Origin: Dermatemys mawii
Lineage: Eukaryota; Chordata; Testudines; Dermatemydidae
DNA length: 64,000 nt
Reading direction: 5' to 3'
Assembly (NCBI GenBank): GCA_007922305.1
Contig: ML677348.1
Span: forward strand, 18,460,699 to 18,524,698
The position numbers were made by a program, and so were the translations under genes. The notes under the pieces are model-generated. The model was not told the DNA's origin. It saw nothing but the letters and a program-made list of their open reading frames with translations, and did no database searches. Below are positions 46,192 to 56,979 of this stretch, one piece after another (the stretch's first letter is position 1; the number at the start of each line of letters is the position of its first letter).

Positions 46192-47558
46192 CAGTATCCA
46201 GGGGTTCAGTATCCAGGGGTTCCATTCCAATAGCACAATATAAAACCGGCTTGAGCCCCCACCCAGTGACCTGGGACAACCATATACCACCCCTCTGGGC
46301 GTCTGTAAGAGACAACACTTCCCCTCTCGCAAGCACAGAGTCTGAGTGTACCAAAGCCTTTTAATAACAGGGAGAAACAATGTGGCATTAGATTGGGGAA
46401 ACACCACAAACAAGGTTAATAAACCAAACCATGAACCAGAAGCCCCCCTCTCAGCAAATAGGCTGTGGCCTTCCCTTTGGCTCTTGAGTTCCACAACCCC
46501 AAAAAGTCACTCAATAGTCCCAAAAGTCCAACAGCCCAAGAGTCTCTGTTCTTGATCAGTGCAGAGTTCAAAAGTCAATCGGCAGAGTCTTACCTCCCAG
46601 CCTGGGTGGAAATGGAGGGTAGGGCAAGGGGCACCTTACATGGTCCGAGGCCGACTGCGCCGCCTCTCTGTGGGGTTCCGCTACAGCCCTCACCACAATC
46701 CGCTCTGCTGGCCATCCCACAAACTGCTCTGCGGTGCCAGTCACTCCGCTAGCCATCCTGCTAGCCGACACATGGACAGCTCTGCGGTGCCAGTCACTCC
46801 GTCAGCAGCACAAATGGCTCCGCTAGTCGACACACGGACTGCTCTGCTGCACCAGTCACTCCGCCAGCAGCACTAACTACTCCGCTAGCCATCCTGCTAG
46901 CCGACACACAGACAGCTCAGCTGCACCAGCCACTCTGTACTATTTTCAGCCCCCCCACCCCCACTTGAGACAGTGCTCAGTGATTTCTTTAGCTCTTAGC
47001 AGATTTCAGCTCTTAAGTGATTTCAGCATATAGCAGGGGAGCCTTAGTGCAGCTGCACCAGTGAGCCTAAAGTGATTTCAGCTCAGCAGCCTGAACACAG
47101 GCTCCTAATGGAAGTAAAATTTAACTCTGACAGTCCACAGTGGAGAGAGGCAGGGTGCAATAGACCTGTGGGGCCCTCAGACAAAGCCCTGACCAAAAGG
47201 TATAAGTACTTGTCCCCATTCTCTCTCAGTCGGTTCTGAAACTCCTGGCCCTTGCCCAGTGAGTGCTACCTAGATGATGGCGAGTCCCTCCATCATAACA
47301 AGGGCTAAGTACATGTCCATAGTCCTTCATTCACAAAATCAGGGTAACATCACTTTATATTTCCTGCCCCAATAACATAGAAACTGGGGCTCTCATATCA
47401 GCCGAAGTGGCCATGTGGGCTGCTGTGGGCTCAGGCTAGGCGCAGTGGGTGTGTCTATGCAAATTGATCAGCCCCAAAGTTATTTTCCATAACTCACTGC
47501 AATTCTCATAATTCGCCACCAGATGTCAGAATATATCTCATTCCTGACACTGCTTACA
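46192..47558 (-). mobile_element. Truncated LTR of the 24713-26130 family, minus orientation
   Basis: It aligns with 40818-42259 from GTATCCAGGGGTTCC to the shared end CCTGACACTGCTTACA, but lacks about the first 50 bases. At the truncated edge a 15-bp unit (agtatccaggggttc) is duplicated in tandem (46193-46222), and the L2-like tail abuts directly. No 4-bp duplication is seen. The tandem block at about 46680-46935 differs in unit number from the other two copies. Confidence 0.85.
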
Positions 47559-47562
47559 TATG

Positions 47563-47784
47563 TTGTCAAGAATCAGAGGGGTAGCGGTGTTAGTCTGGAA
47601 TTGCAGGAGTGACAAAGAGTCCTGTGGCACCTTAAAGACTAACTGAAATTTTTTCAGAGCATGAGCTTTCGTGGGATAATACCCACTTCGTCGGATGCAA
47701 GTGGGTATTAGCCCACGAAAGCTCATGCTCTGAAAAAATTTCAGTTAGTCTTTAAGGTGCCACAGGACTCTTTGTCACTTCTGC
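47563..47784. mobile_element. Penelope-like head-to-head insertion
   Basis: Arms 47603-47688 and 47699-47784 are reverse complements with two mismatches in 86 bases, joined by a 10-base centre. The left side adds the family 3' end AATCAGAGGGGTAGCGGTG, TTAGTCTGG. The flanking direct repeat ctgcttacatatg (47550-47562, 47781-47793) indicates retroposition into the end of the LTR; four of those bases also match the arm. Head-to-head partial copies are typical of Penelope-like elements. The arms contain the hammerhead-like region listed below. Confidence 0.75.
47665..47697 (-). ncRNA. Hammerhead ribozyme-like core in Penelope-like element
   Basis: On the minus strand the sequence reads CCGACGA (47694-47688), then AGTGGGTATTATCCCAC forming stem II, then GAAA (47670-47667) followed by GCTCATGC. 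This is the CUGANGA..stem II..GAAA layout of a hammerhead core with one change in the first box (C for U). The plus-strand arm has GGATGCA in place of the first box and is more damaged. Penelope-like elements are known to carry hammerhead motifs. Activity of this copy is doubtful. Confidence 0.5.
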
Positions 47785-48197
47785 TTACATATGTGTGTAT
47801 TTTACTAAAGTCTGGTTCACAAGAGAAATAGAGTTTTTCAAAAGTATGATTTAAAAAAGGTAGAAAGTACATCGCCTTTTCAAAAATAGTTTGGGGCTGT
47901 GCACAATTACACTATTGCTCAATTTGGCCTAGACGCTAACTCTGAACACTTAATAATGTCATCTAATTGGCTAAGACATGGTCCTATGCCATAAAATATG
48001 TTTGTGGTAGTGCCTGAAGAGGTAATCAATAGTTTGTGTACAAAAAACAACAAACTTCTTAGAAGGAGTAATAATGGAAAACTATTCTGGGGCACACAAA
48101 CCACCCAGCTAATAGGACTGTGACATGAAAGAGACACATATGCACTTTAGCTGATGGGAAAGGAAAGGAAAGGAAAGCAGTAACAGAAAGCATGCTT

Positions 48198-49011
48198 TGT
48201 GACTAAGGCCTAATTCTCAGCCCTCCAATTCAACTGGACCTATCCCAATACCCTGCCATTGGTATCTCTGTAGCCCTCCCTGGGTTCAGTCTTTAAGTAG
48301 TTCTGACCCTGGAATGGGGACGTATCCGTAGGGGCTTCCTCCAGGGAGACACACTCTTCACCTATTCTGGGCTTTTCTGATCCCAGCTCTCCAGCTGGGC
48401 CACTAAACCACCTGATCCCCTTCTGGGGATGTTTCACAGTTCAATAATCAGCCCCTTCTCAACTCCTTCCTCAGGACTTAAGCCACTTCCCTAGTGGCTG
48501 GTAGGGGGGACCCAGAACCGCCCACTACTCCAGGCTTCATCACAGGGACCCTGTGAATGGCAGCTACGTGCTGCTGCATTCCCCTTAACTAGTCACCATA
48601 CCACTACAGTTGCCTGGGCCACTTCCCCGCGGCTCCAACAACTTCATAGATGCTTCACCCTTACCACAGCGCTGAAGTCTTTTACTCGGGCTCAGCAAGC
48701 AGACAGAAGCTCCCCTGGTCCCTGCCAGCAACTTGTCTGTCCATGGTCCTGCCAGTCCTTCCGTCAGCCAGGAAGATAATTCTCATTCCTCCAGCTCCAG
48801 TCACCAACTGACTGACTCCTCTGGCCCTGCAGCACCTTTTATGTGAGCCTGCTGGGCCCTGAATGGCTGCTCTCTGTAGCCTCTCTCACTGGCTACTTCC
48901 CTCGCAGCTAGCCTAGGCAGCCTGGAGAACTTCTCTACTGCTCCCTTCTGGGGCAAGGTGTGGTAGGATCCTGAAGCCTCCAGCTGGGGGCCTAATACAC
49001 CCTCTCTCACA
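48198..49011 (-). mobile_element. LTR of a third retroviral family, minus orientation
   Basis: On the minus strand it starts TGTGAGAGAGGGTGTATTAG, has a TATA-like CACATAAAAGG near 48845-48835 and ends TTAGTCACA. The CTGCTGGGCCCTGAATGGCT and Cys-poor open frames inside have no domain. No target duplication is visible, so the low-coordinate end is uncertain, and no retroviral genes are adjacent. Confidence 0.55.
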
Positions 49012-50033
49012 GGGGAAATCTAAAAAAAAAATACATGTTTATTATATATACTAATTCAATTTCAGCTAATATCCTGTGTGACAATTCAAAACAGAAAGGC
49101 TCTCCTTGTTTACAAAGTGAAGTTATTTTATGACTTAGTTCCTAAAAGACTCTAGTTGCTGTACTGGAAACAATTGGTGAATATAAATATACACTGTATG
49201 CATTTTGCAAGCATTATTCTTTAAAAGCGAGTAATACACTTTTTAAAAATTGAATATTACATTTCTAAAGTAATTATTAATTCAGCTATGAATTTAAATA
49301 TTTTTCCTGTTCCAATTCAAGAATGGATAATTTATTTTAAAATGTTTAAAATAACTGGTTCTGAAGCTCTAAAAAAGTTTTGCTCTCAGAAACAAAATGA
49401 CAAAATGAGGGAAGCTGGCTAATATAGATTGAATACACAGAATATTTAAATAAAATGAAGTCCCACATTGCTTAACATAAACTCTGCTTTTAATTGTGGT
49501 GGAGCTGAATACATTTATTTCATCATCTATTAGAGTCAAGGAATTTTTGAACAGTTATTGCATTTTAATTTATTTTTAAATCAAATAAGTTAGACCCAGA
49601 TACAACAAAGGGCAAGGAAAGAAATGGGTAAGTTAGCAGCTAAAATTTGTTTAAACCTCAATTATACACTATTACTTCACTCTGTTTCAGTTACCACATC
49701 CATAAAAAACCTAGAGGAACAAGGATACCTGCTGTAAGGATTAGTCTTGGTAATGTTTGTAAAATGCTACATACATACCAAGTATTTTTTCCAAACTTTA
49801 AGACTATAAGTAAATTCTACATGTCCTCAAAATGGTGTAATACAAGAGAAATCCTGAAAAGACAGTAAAACATCTCTTAATAGCAATAGTTATTTTTAAT
49901 AGCATGGAATATATTAAATTACAAGACAGTCAAAGTTAGTTAACAAGAATTCTGTAAGGAGGAGGAGAAATCTGATGAATACACAGCCTGAAAGAGCATT
50001 ATGGCAAATAACTTTCTTCAGAGATACATTTTT
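49012..50033. other. No gene recognised
   Basis: AT-rich sequence without recognisable exon or repeat. Confidence 0.4.
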
Positions 50034-50262
50034 ACATGCAGTTCAGAATGGGCATTTTGTATCCGCAGAGTGGCGCACGTGATAGAGAATCTGTGTTGCC
50101 TTCCAATGGCCATTTCAGGATAAAATAAGTGTGGTAAATTGAAATGAGATTGATATGCAACAAATCATGCCACTTATTTGCCTGATGGTAATAAAAGATT
50201 TCTGCATGGTCCATTAATATGAGCAGGCAAACGACAAGGTGACATTGTCCTTGGTGCACAAC
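50034..50262 (+). repeat. Unnamed ancient interspersed repeat, copy 2
   Basis: Aligns collinearly with 37970-38205 (ACATGCAGTTCAG, CATTTCAGGATAAAATA, GCCACTTAT, AATAAAAGATTTCT, CCATTAATATGAGC, GTCCTTG). No recognised family. Confidence 0.7.
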
Positions 50263-50871
50263 AATATTAAAAATCCTATTGACTGCCCCTCTGCATGGAA
50301 AGAAGAATGCAAGTGGAAATAATAAAATTATTTATTTTTTATAGGACTAAGATTGAATTGATACATTGGTAGGTTACATAAGTGCTTTCTTTGACCTAAT
50401 TAATTTATCATTTTAAACAACAATAAAAAATTATACTGTTGTCTTAAGAGACAAGTCAAAGCTTCTACATATGCCCCTCACCTTACAAAGAAGTGTATGG
50501 CCTGATTTCAGTTGTTCTGAACATTCAGGAAATCCACTGAAGTCAATTGACGCTGAAGAAGCTTAGCACCTTAAAAAAATCAGTCATGAAAGTCCAATAT
50601 CCTTGCTTTCAGCACGTTGGTAATCGGACAAATATATTCCAAAGCTCTTAGAAATTACAGATAAAAAAAGGTTTATTCAAGTTCACCTGCATGGGCAAAC
50701 TATGCTCCCAACAGAAAATGCATCAGGTATTAAAATTCTATTACGTCGTGTATTCTAACAGTGTGTCATTTTATACAGCTTGTACATATCTACATGAACA
50801 CAATTTATTGGAGCAAACAGGATTTGACAAACACCTACCTTGTGTTCACTTGGAAAAAAAGGTGTATTCTG

Positions 50872-51062
50872 AATTCAAGTTAGCGAACTTGAGATAAAAT
50901 CCTAGAGATAGCAAGGTAGTTTGTATTTTTCACACGTTAGCAGGCCGCATTAAATCCTAGGCTCCCAACAGTCTTTAACCAGACTTGCCAGCTCACGTGG
51001 AAACTACAAGCTGCCTTGTCTTCACTAGGATTTTATCCTAAATTATTTAACTCAAGTTAAGA
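50872..51062. mobile_element. MITE with inverted ends
   Basis: The left end has AACTTGAGATAAAATCCTAG and the right end CTAGGATTTTATCC..AACTCAAGTT, inverted copies. The interior includes TTAAATCCTAGGCTCCCAAC and GTCTTCACTAGGA, the latter like the ends of the hairpin-rich MITEs in this window. The target duplication is not clear. Confidence 0.5.
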
Positions 51063-52200
51063 ACATGCTGTTTATTGCTAATGAATACACGGCCATATAG
51101 GTCAACCCACAGAATACAGAAAGAGAGAGGAAGTATGGTACTACAGTGATGAGTGCAACAGAAAAGCCTGTAAGTAATGAGATCATCAGATTAGAAGAAG
51201 AATTTATACTACCTATGTAACTCAAGACAGTCCCACACCTCTTATCCTCCTCAGCTCATATTGTCTTCTAAATAAAAAATTACTAAAGAGAAATTAAGTA
51301 AGACCTGCAGAATACTGATTTCTATTTGTGTATAGATGCTTAGATCAGTGGAATACTTCAGAACATTTACTCCCATCAAGTATAGTGTAAAAATAATATC
51401 AGTCTACTTGGAGAACATGCATTTACATGTGGGTTCACCTCTCTTGATGCATGGAGTATGATGCATGTACATCTCTCTCCCTCTTTAACGCAGACTTCAA
51501 TATTACTTTGGGAAACTAACTTCAGAAATCTGGCATTGTCAAACACTGGACTAACTTAATGGAAACTGTCTTAAGAACCTCTGTTTTCAGAGATCTTCTG
51601 TCATACGTCAAGCAGCTCTCCACACCTTATTATAAATAGTACACGTGGGTCAGCAGTTAGTATGGGAGCAGGTTACCCCACCTTGCCTCATTCCTTGGCT
51701 TTAACCATTTGGACAGATGTTACAAGCTTTTAAAATAATTTTCACCATCATTTCAGCTGAGCTTGGATTTTCAAGGAAAACCTTTTCTGTAACCCTTAAT
51801 TCAATGACAATCTTTCTGCCTACTTACTTGCAGTATTTCAGAAGCTGCAGAAATGATGCTTTCATATAAGAAAACGTAAACCAGGAGACTTAAATATAAA
51901 ATTTTCTTCTGGAAGACATTTTTAGCATCTTTCTTGCTACAACATATGAGTGGCATTCAGGATGCTTACTGTAGTTAGGGGTTTATCGAGGTTTCTTACA
52001 AGCCAAATTTTGATTGTTGGCGAGGAAGAGGAGCAAACCAGGATCCAAGCATTGATGAATAGCCCTGCTGCTTATGCCTCCTTGCATTCAATCTATATTC
52101 CTCAGAGTTCATCCCACCCTAACCAGGTTATAGTCTCCATTGTCTTCCCAACCCCCATATTCTGTATGCAGATTTGGCTTCCACTGTGTTGGCTCACAAC
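51063..52200. other. No gene recognised
   Basis: No exon, RNA gene or repeat could be supported. Confidence 0.4.
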
Positions 52201-53435
52201 TAGGGCTGTCAATTAATCACAGCTATCTCATGAAATTAACTCAAAAAAATTAATCACAATTAAAAAAAATAATTGAGATTAATCACACTGTTAAACAATA
52301 GAATACCAATTTAAATGTATTAACTATTTTAGATGTTTTTCTACATTTTCAAATATATTGATTTGTGTTACAAAGTGTACAGTGCTCACTTTATATTATT
52401 TTATTACAAATATTTTCACTGTAAAATGATAAATAAAAGAAATAGTATTTTTCAGTTCACCTCATACAAGCACTGTAGTGCAATCTCTTTATCATGAAAG
52501 AGCAACATACAAATGTAGATTTTTTTTGGTTACATAACTTCACTCAAAAACAAAACAAAGTAAAATTTCAGAGCCTACAAGTCCACTTTGTCCTACTTCT
52601 TGTTCAGCCAGTCGCTAAGACAAACAAGTTTGTTTTACATTTATGGGAGATGCTGCTGCCTGCTTCTTATTTACAATGTCACCTGAAAGTGAGAACAGAC
52701 ATTTTACATTGTAGCTGGCATTGCAAGGTATTTATGTGCCAGATATGCTAAACATCTGTATGTCCCTTCATGCTTCCATCACCATTTCAGAGGACGTGCT
52801 TCCATGCTTATGACGTTTGTTAAAAAAAAGTGTTAATTAAATTTGTGACTGAAATACATGGGGGAGAATTGCATGTTTCTTGTTCTGTTTTATCCACATT
52901 CTGCCATATATTTAATGTTATAGCATCTTGGATGATGACCCAGCACATGTTTGTTTTAAGAACACTTTCACAGCAAATTTGACAAAATGCAAAGAAGGTA
53001 CCAAGGTGAGATTTCTAAAAATAGCTACAGCACTTGACCCAAGGTTTAAGAATCTGAAGTGCCATCCAAAATCTGAGAAGGACGAAGCATGGAGCATGTT
53101 TTTAGAAGCCTTAAAAGAGCAACACTCAGATGCAGAAACTACATAAGCCAAACCACCAAAAAAGAAAACCAATCTTCTGCTGGTCGCATCTGACTCAGAT
53201 GATGAAAGTGAACATGCATTGGTCCGCTCTGCTTTGGAGTGTTATTAAGCAGAACCCATCATCAACATGGACACATGTCCTTTGAAATAGTGGTTGAAGG
53301 GACATACGAATCTTTAGCAAATCTTGTAACACCAGCTACAGCAGTGCCATGCTAACATCTGTTCTCATTTTCAGGTGAGATTGTAAACAAGAAGTGAGCA
53401 GCATTTCCTCCTGCAAGTTAATTTACATAGCCAGC
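52201..53435 (+). mobile_element. hAT transposon, same family as 8772-10365, 3'-truncated
   Basis: It begins TAGGGCTGTCAATTAATCAC with the long terminal arm (to about 52825), then the transposase centre in plus orientation. It stops inside the right arm near TCCTGCAAGTTAATTTACAT. Without the right end no target duplication can be paired; the left flank is ctcacaac. Confidence 0.85.
52925..53400 (+). pseudogene. hAT transposase, C-terminal half, inactivated
   Basis: The longest open part, 52928-53146, reads from MDDDPAHVCFKNTF through ATALDPRFKNLKC, a diagnostic hAT segment, to LKEQHSDAETT, then a stop replaces a codon. The frame continues with PPKKKTNLLLVASDSDDESE and degraded remains of the C-terminal dimerisation domain, broken by further stops. 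It is homologous to the minus-strand copy at 9118-9700. It is not a host gene. Confidence 0.8.
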
Positions 53436-53579
53436 AGAAAGACAGATGAATCATTTTTCTTTATCTGGCAAAACCTGTTTGACAACCCTGCCTGGGAGAC
53501 ACTCTCTAAAACTTATTTATTAATAAGCTTTTATTAGATACCTCACTTCACCCTCTCTGGATAAATTATTATGAAAGCA

Positions 53580-53630
53580 GGACTCTTTTTTCACTTCTGC
53601 AGATCCAGACTAACACAGCTACCCCGCTGA
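53580..53630 (+). mobile_element. Penelope-like 3' end fragment with 10-bp TSD
   Basis: The 51-bp insert contains CAGATCCAGACTAACACAGC and TACCCCGCTGA, the 3' end shared with 31790-31895. The direct repeat tatgaaagca flanks it (53570-53579, 53631-53640). Confidence 0.7.
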
Positions 53631-53874
53631 TATGAAAGCAATGTATTTGGTATAGTGAGTTTGTCAGCACTGTCAAGAATTACTGTTACAGAACAGTGAT
53701 CTCTTTGCCTGTCTGCACTGAGGGGTTCTAATGGTCACACAATTATCAAGGTATGAGACATTTAAACAAAACACTAGTGTTTTTCATAGCCACATGCTTA
53801 ACTTTAAGCAAGTGAATACTGCGTGCCCTTAAACTCTGCTCAAGTAGGGACTTTGTTCTTATCTTAAAAGTCAG

Positions 53875-53960
53875 TGATGGAGCTTGGAATTGAACCTAGA
53901 TCCTACACCCCATGCTACAGCCTTAACTACAAGGCCATCATTCCTCTATGATCTGGGATC
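53875..53960 (-). repeat. MIR-like tRNA head, minus orientation
   Basis: GGAATTGAACCTAGATCC, ACAGCCTTAACTACAAGGCC is the reverse complement of a tRNA-derived SINE head. Confidence 0.5.
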
Positions 53961-54028
53961 AGCCACTTCATGTGTCCATGCCTCAATTCTCTTTCTTCTC
54001 ACCCACTGTCTGTCTTGTCTAGTTAGAT

Positions 54029-56464
54029 CAGTGGTCCCCAGCCTTTTTGTGGCCAATAGCACATTCATGTTTTCAGAAGAGTGTGGTGGGTGCCAACAAT
54101 TTTTCAAGGCTTATTTTGTATTTGTACATTACATAATATGAAAAAACATATTTCATATTATATAATATATGAATCCATAAAAAAAGGTAATTTTACATGT
54201 AAAAGGTATTAATTAAAATTATTCAGCAATTACTCTTTCACTTTACCATGTGAATTTGCTCTTTTTTATCTACCTGTAAAAAAAATTAAGGCATTTTTAC
54301 AAAATAAACAGTCTTCATCTTATTTATTTTAAAAAAGTAAAACATTGTAAACAAAGTAAAACACAAGTTAATCATATCCGCTCATCAGCACTTAATGGAA
54401 AATAGGTATAATTAATTCACCTGGTTTTTCTAATAAAATTAGTGTGATTTTTGGCACTGCATTTCTTCAGCCAATTTTTCGTAGTTGGGAGAGTAGGATG
54501 ATATTCCCATTCATAAGCAATCATCAAGATGGGCATCTGGAAGCAGAGATCTGCATTTTGATTTTATGATATTCATTGTTGAAAACAGAACTTCGCATAG
54601 ACAGGTGGAACCGAAATAAGATTTTATTTTGTATGCTACATTTTTTAAGGCAGGAAACTTTTTTCAACCAGATTCCAAAAGTTCTCATCTGTTGCGCAGG
54701 ATTTTTTTAAAAAATATCATTTTGAAGGTCCAAAATCTCCAGTTCCACTTCTTCTGTTATTACTTGAATGAGACTCACATGTTATGTAGCCATTTCTGTT
54801 ATCTATATTTGGCAAGTAAAAGGATTCACAAGAAAGACAACTACAGGCTCAGTGATGGTGAATTGTTGAAATCTCTTTTCAAATTGTCCCAGAAGTGTTT
54901 GAATGTGGATAACAAGTGTTGATGGGTTAAGATCACTGTCACATACCATTTTCTTCATACTTGGGAAATGTACAAGAGACTTCGTCTTCATATGTGACAT
55001 CCACAAGATCAGTTTTGCTTTGAATGATTTTACAGAACCTATCATCATTTGACCCACATTTGTCTTTTCCGTGGAGCTTAAGATTTAAAATGTTCAATTG
55101 TCAGTGATGCCGGCAAGAAAAGCCAAGTCTATTAACCAGCTGGAGTCTTCTAAATGCTCGAAGTTCTGGATTTGTGGACTTCAGAAATTCTTTGATCTCT
55201 TCAATTAGGCTTAAAAAATGTGCAAGAACTTTACCTTTGCTCAGCCATCACACTTCTGTGTGCAAGATAGGATCAGATTGTTTATCATCAACATTTTCCA
55301 ACAGGGCCTTAAAAAGCTGGTGTTGCAAAGGTCTCGCTCGAATAGAGTTAATTATTTTAATAACGACAGTCATGACATGTTGAAAAGAAAGAACTCTGAT
55401 GCACAAAGCTTCTTGGTGGCTAATGCAATGATAAGGCATAAAGTTTGGAAAGGATTCATTCTTCTTGCAGAGTGCAATGAATCCATTGGCGCTGCCCATC
55501 ATTGCTGGGGCCCCATCAGTGGTGATCACAGACAGCTTGTGTAGTGGCATAGTAACTGATGTTGCGAATGATTTGAATAAATTATAGATGTCCTCACCCT
55601 TTGTTCACCCTTTCATAGGCAATACTTTTAGTAACTCTTCTTTTACGGTGAAGTCACTAAATATCATCTTCACCATAACTGCTAACTGCACTGTATCCGA
55701 TATATCTGTCGACTCATTGAACTGCAGTGAAAACCAGTCACATATTTCCAAATCATCCTTTAGCTGAGTTTGCATGTCGCTTGGAATTGCATGTATTCTC
55801 CTTGTAACTGTGTTGTCCTATAATTGCAAGTCTTATATTGCCAACAAAATCTCACGTTTGTTAGAAAATCCTTGAAAACAGGCAACCAGCATCAGTCAAA
55901 AATGCTTCCTTCAACAATTCACCATCTTGAAAGGGTTTTTTTCTTCTTTGCGAGCAGATGAGCAATGTTAAAGGAAGCAACAGTAGCACTTTTAGACTTT
56001 ACCACTTGTCTAGTGAACACAGATTGCTATGTAATAGAAGAAAATTAATCAACTCAAATCAAACCTCTCTCAACTCAGATTTAAGTGGATGGCTAATGTC
56101 AAAAGAGCCGTGATTAGTTTGGAAATGGCGTTCGACATTATGTTTTTTTGGCACTGCAACAGTACCACTGCACAATAAGCAAATACATTTCCCTTTATTT
56201 TCAATAAAACAATATGATTCTTCCCACTCTGCATTGAAATAATACATATTTGTGTTGTCATTTATTTGAACCACTCATTTGGGGGCAAAAAAGTTGTAGT
56301 ATCTGTAGTGGCTGCAGTGGTATGACGCCACCCGATGTCACACTGTGCATGCGCAACGACCTACCAGACAGCAGATGCCGCAACTTCTCTCTCCTGCTGG
56401 GCACAGCACCTACCTGCTGGGGACAGAGAACACCGGCACCCGCAGCCTGCCACACCATGACATA
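54029..56464 (-). mobile_element. hAT (Charlie-like) transposon, right end missing
   Basis: The left end CAGTGGTCCCCAGCC, TTTTTGTGGCC is a hAT terminal repeat with a potential 8-bp target agttagat before it. The interior is AT-rich up to about 54800, then encodes a BED-finger hAT transposase on the minus strand. No matching right terminal repeat or target duplication was found. Sequence unity is lost at an L2-like tail near 56466. Confidence 0.7.
54803..56274 (-). pseudogene. BED zinc-finger hAT transposase (ZBED5/GTF2IRD2-like), broken
   Basis: The N-terminus at 56274-56059 includes CLLCSGTVAVPKKHNVERHF followed by TNH, a BED-type finger with Cys-x2-Cys and His-x4-His-like spacing. The catalytic region at 55248-55550 reads SVITTDGAPAMMGSANGFIA, with the conserved TDGAPAM block, then CISHQEALC and IRARPLQHQLFKALL. 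Further C-terminal pieces such as VLAHFLSLIEEIKEFL appear after stops down to about 54803. At least three frame breaks separate these blocks. Vertebrates have domesticated relatives of this family, but the stops here argue for an ordinary dead copy. Confidence 0.8.
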
Positions 56465-56465
56465 T

Positions 56466-56545
56466 CTCAGGATCCCTAGCACAATGGAGACCACATCTTG
56501 GTTGGGGCCTCTAGAAGCTTGCAATACAAATAATCAATAAGAACA
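56466..56545 (+). repeat. L2/CORE-SINE type tail
   Basis: CCTAGCACAATGGAGACC, TTGGTTGGGGCCTCTAGAAG, ATACAAATAATCAATAA is the terminal part of the common tail, in plus orientation. Confidence 0.65.
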
Positions 56546-56639
56546 ACAGGATAGCTTAGGAGATGTTTCCAGGCATTCTGTGCCCAGCAATGGTGACATA
56601 TGCAGATTTCCATGCTATATATGGCAGACAGGGCTCTAC

Positions 56640-56976
56640 TTACATCTTCCGAGGATTGGGAAGGATCCTGGAGCCAGTGGGTGAGATCTGCTGCTGCCGG
56701 GAGTAAAAGAGGCGGAGAGCTTGCAGACTGCGAATGGTTAGAAACCACACCCAAGCCTGGAGGAAGTTGGGAAAAGATGTGCAGCTGGGATGGCAAATCA
56801 AGGGCTGAGTTGAAATGAGTGATACTGACATTGCGTGGTGCAATCGAGCCAAAACTAGACACTTTCTTCCTGTTCTCAATCATCAGTTCTTCCACTTCCA
56901 GCCTGGTGGAATGTGATGACCAGAAACATAGTTTTAGCATAGCTGCATACTGATAGTGGGTGAGTAGCAATGACAT
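56640..56976 (-). other. Unidentified open reading segment, possible exon
   Basis: On the minus strand an open frame of about 110 codons from 56976 reads into a good splice-donor-like GAAGAT|GTAAGTAG at about 56645. It has no recognised domain; residues include LEVEELMIENRKKVSSFGSI and SASSPPLLLPAAADL. The donor would leave phase 0, which does not fit the FAM124A exon at 31994-32733 (it needs a one-base overhang), so it is not the missing first exon. It may be an unrelated exon, a decayed repeat or chance. Confidence 0.2.
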
Positions 56977-56979
56977 TTC

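Noticed and set aside
40818..47558. A provirus bounded by the two same-orientation LTRs at 40818-42259 and 46192-47558
   Set aside because: The sequence between them is CR1 and an L2-like tail, and CR1 continues across the first LTR with a 4-bp duplication, so the LTRs are independent solo insertions.
52925..56274. Domesticated ZBED-type host gene
   Set aside because: Both transposase stretches (52925-53400 and 54803-56274) carry several stops and frameshifts and sit within recognisable transposon ends.
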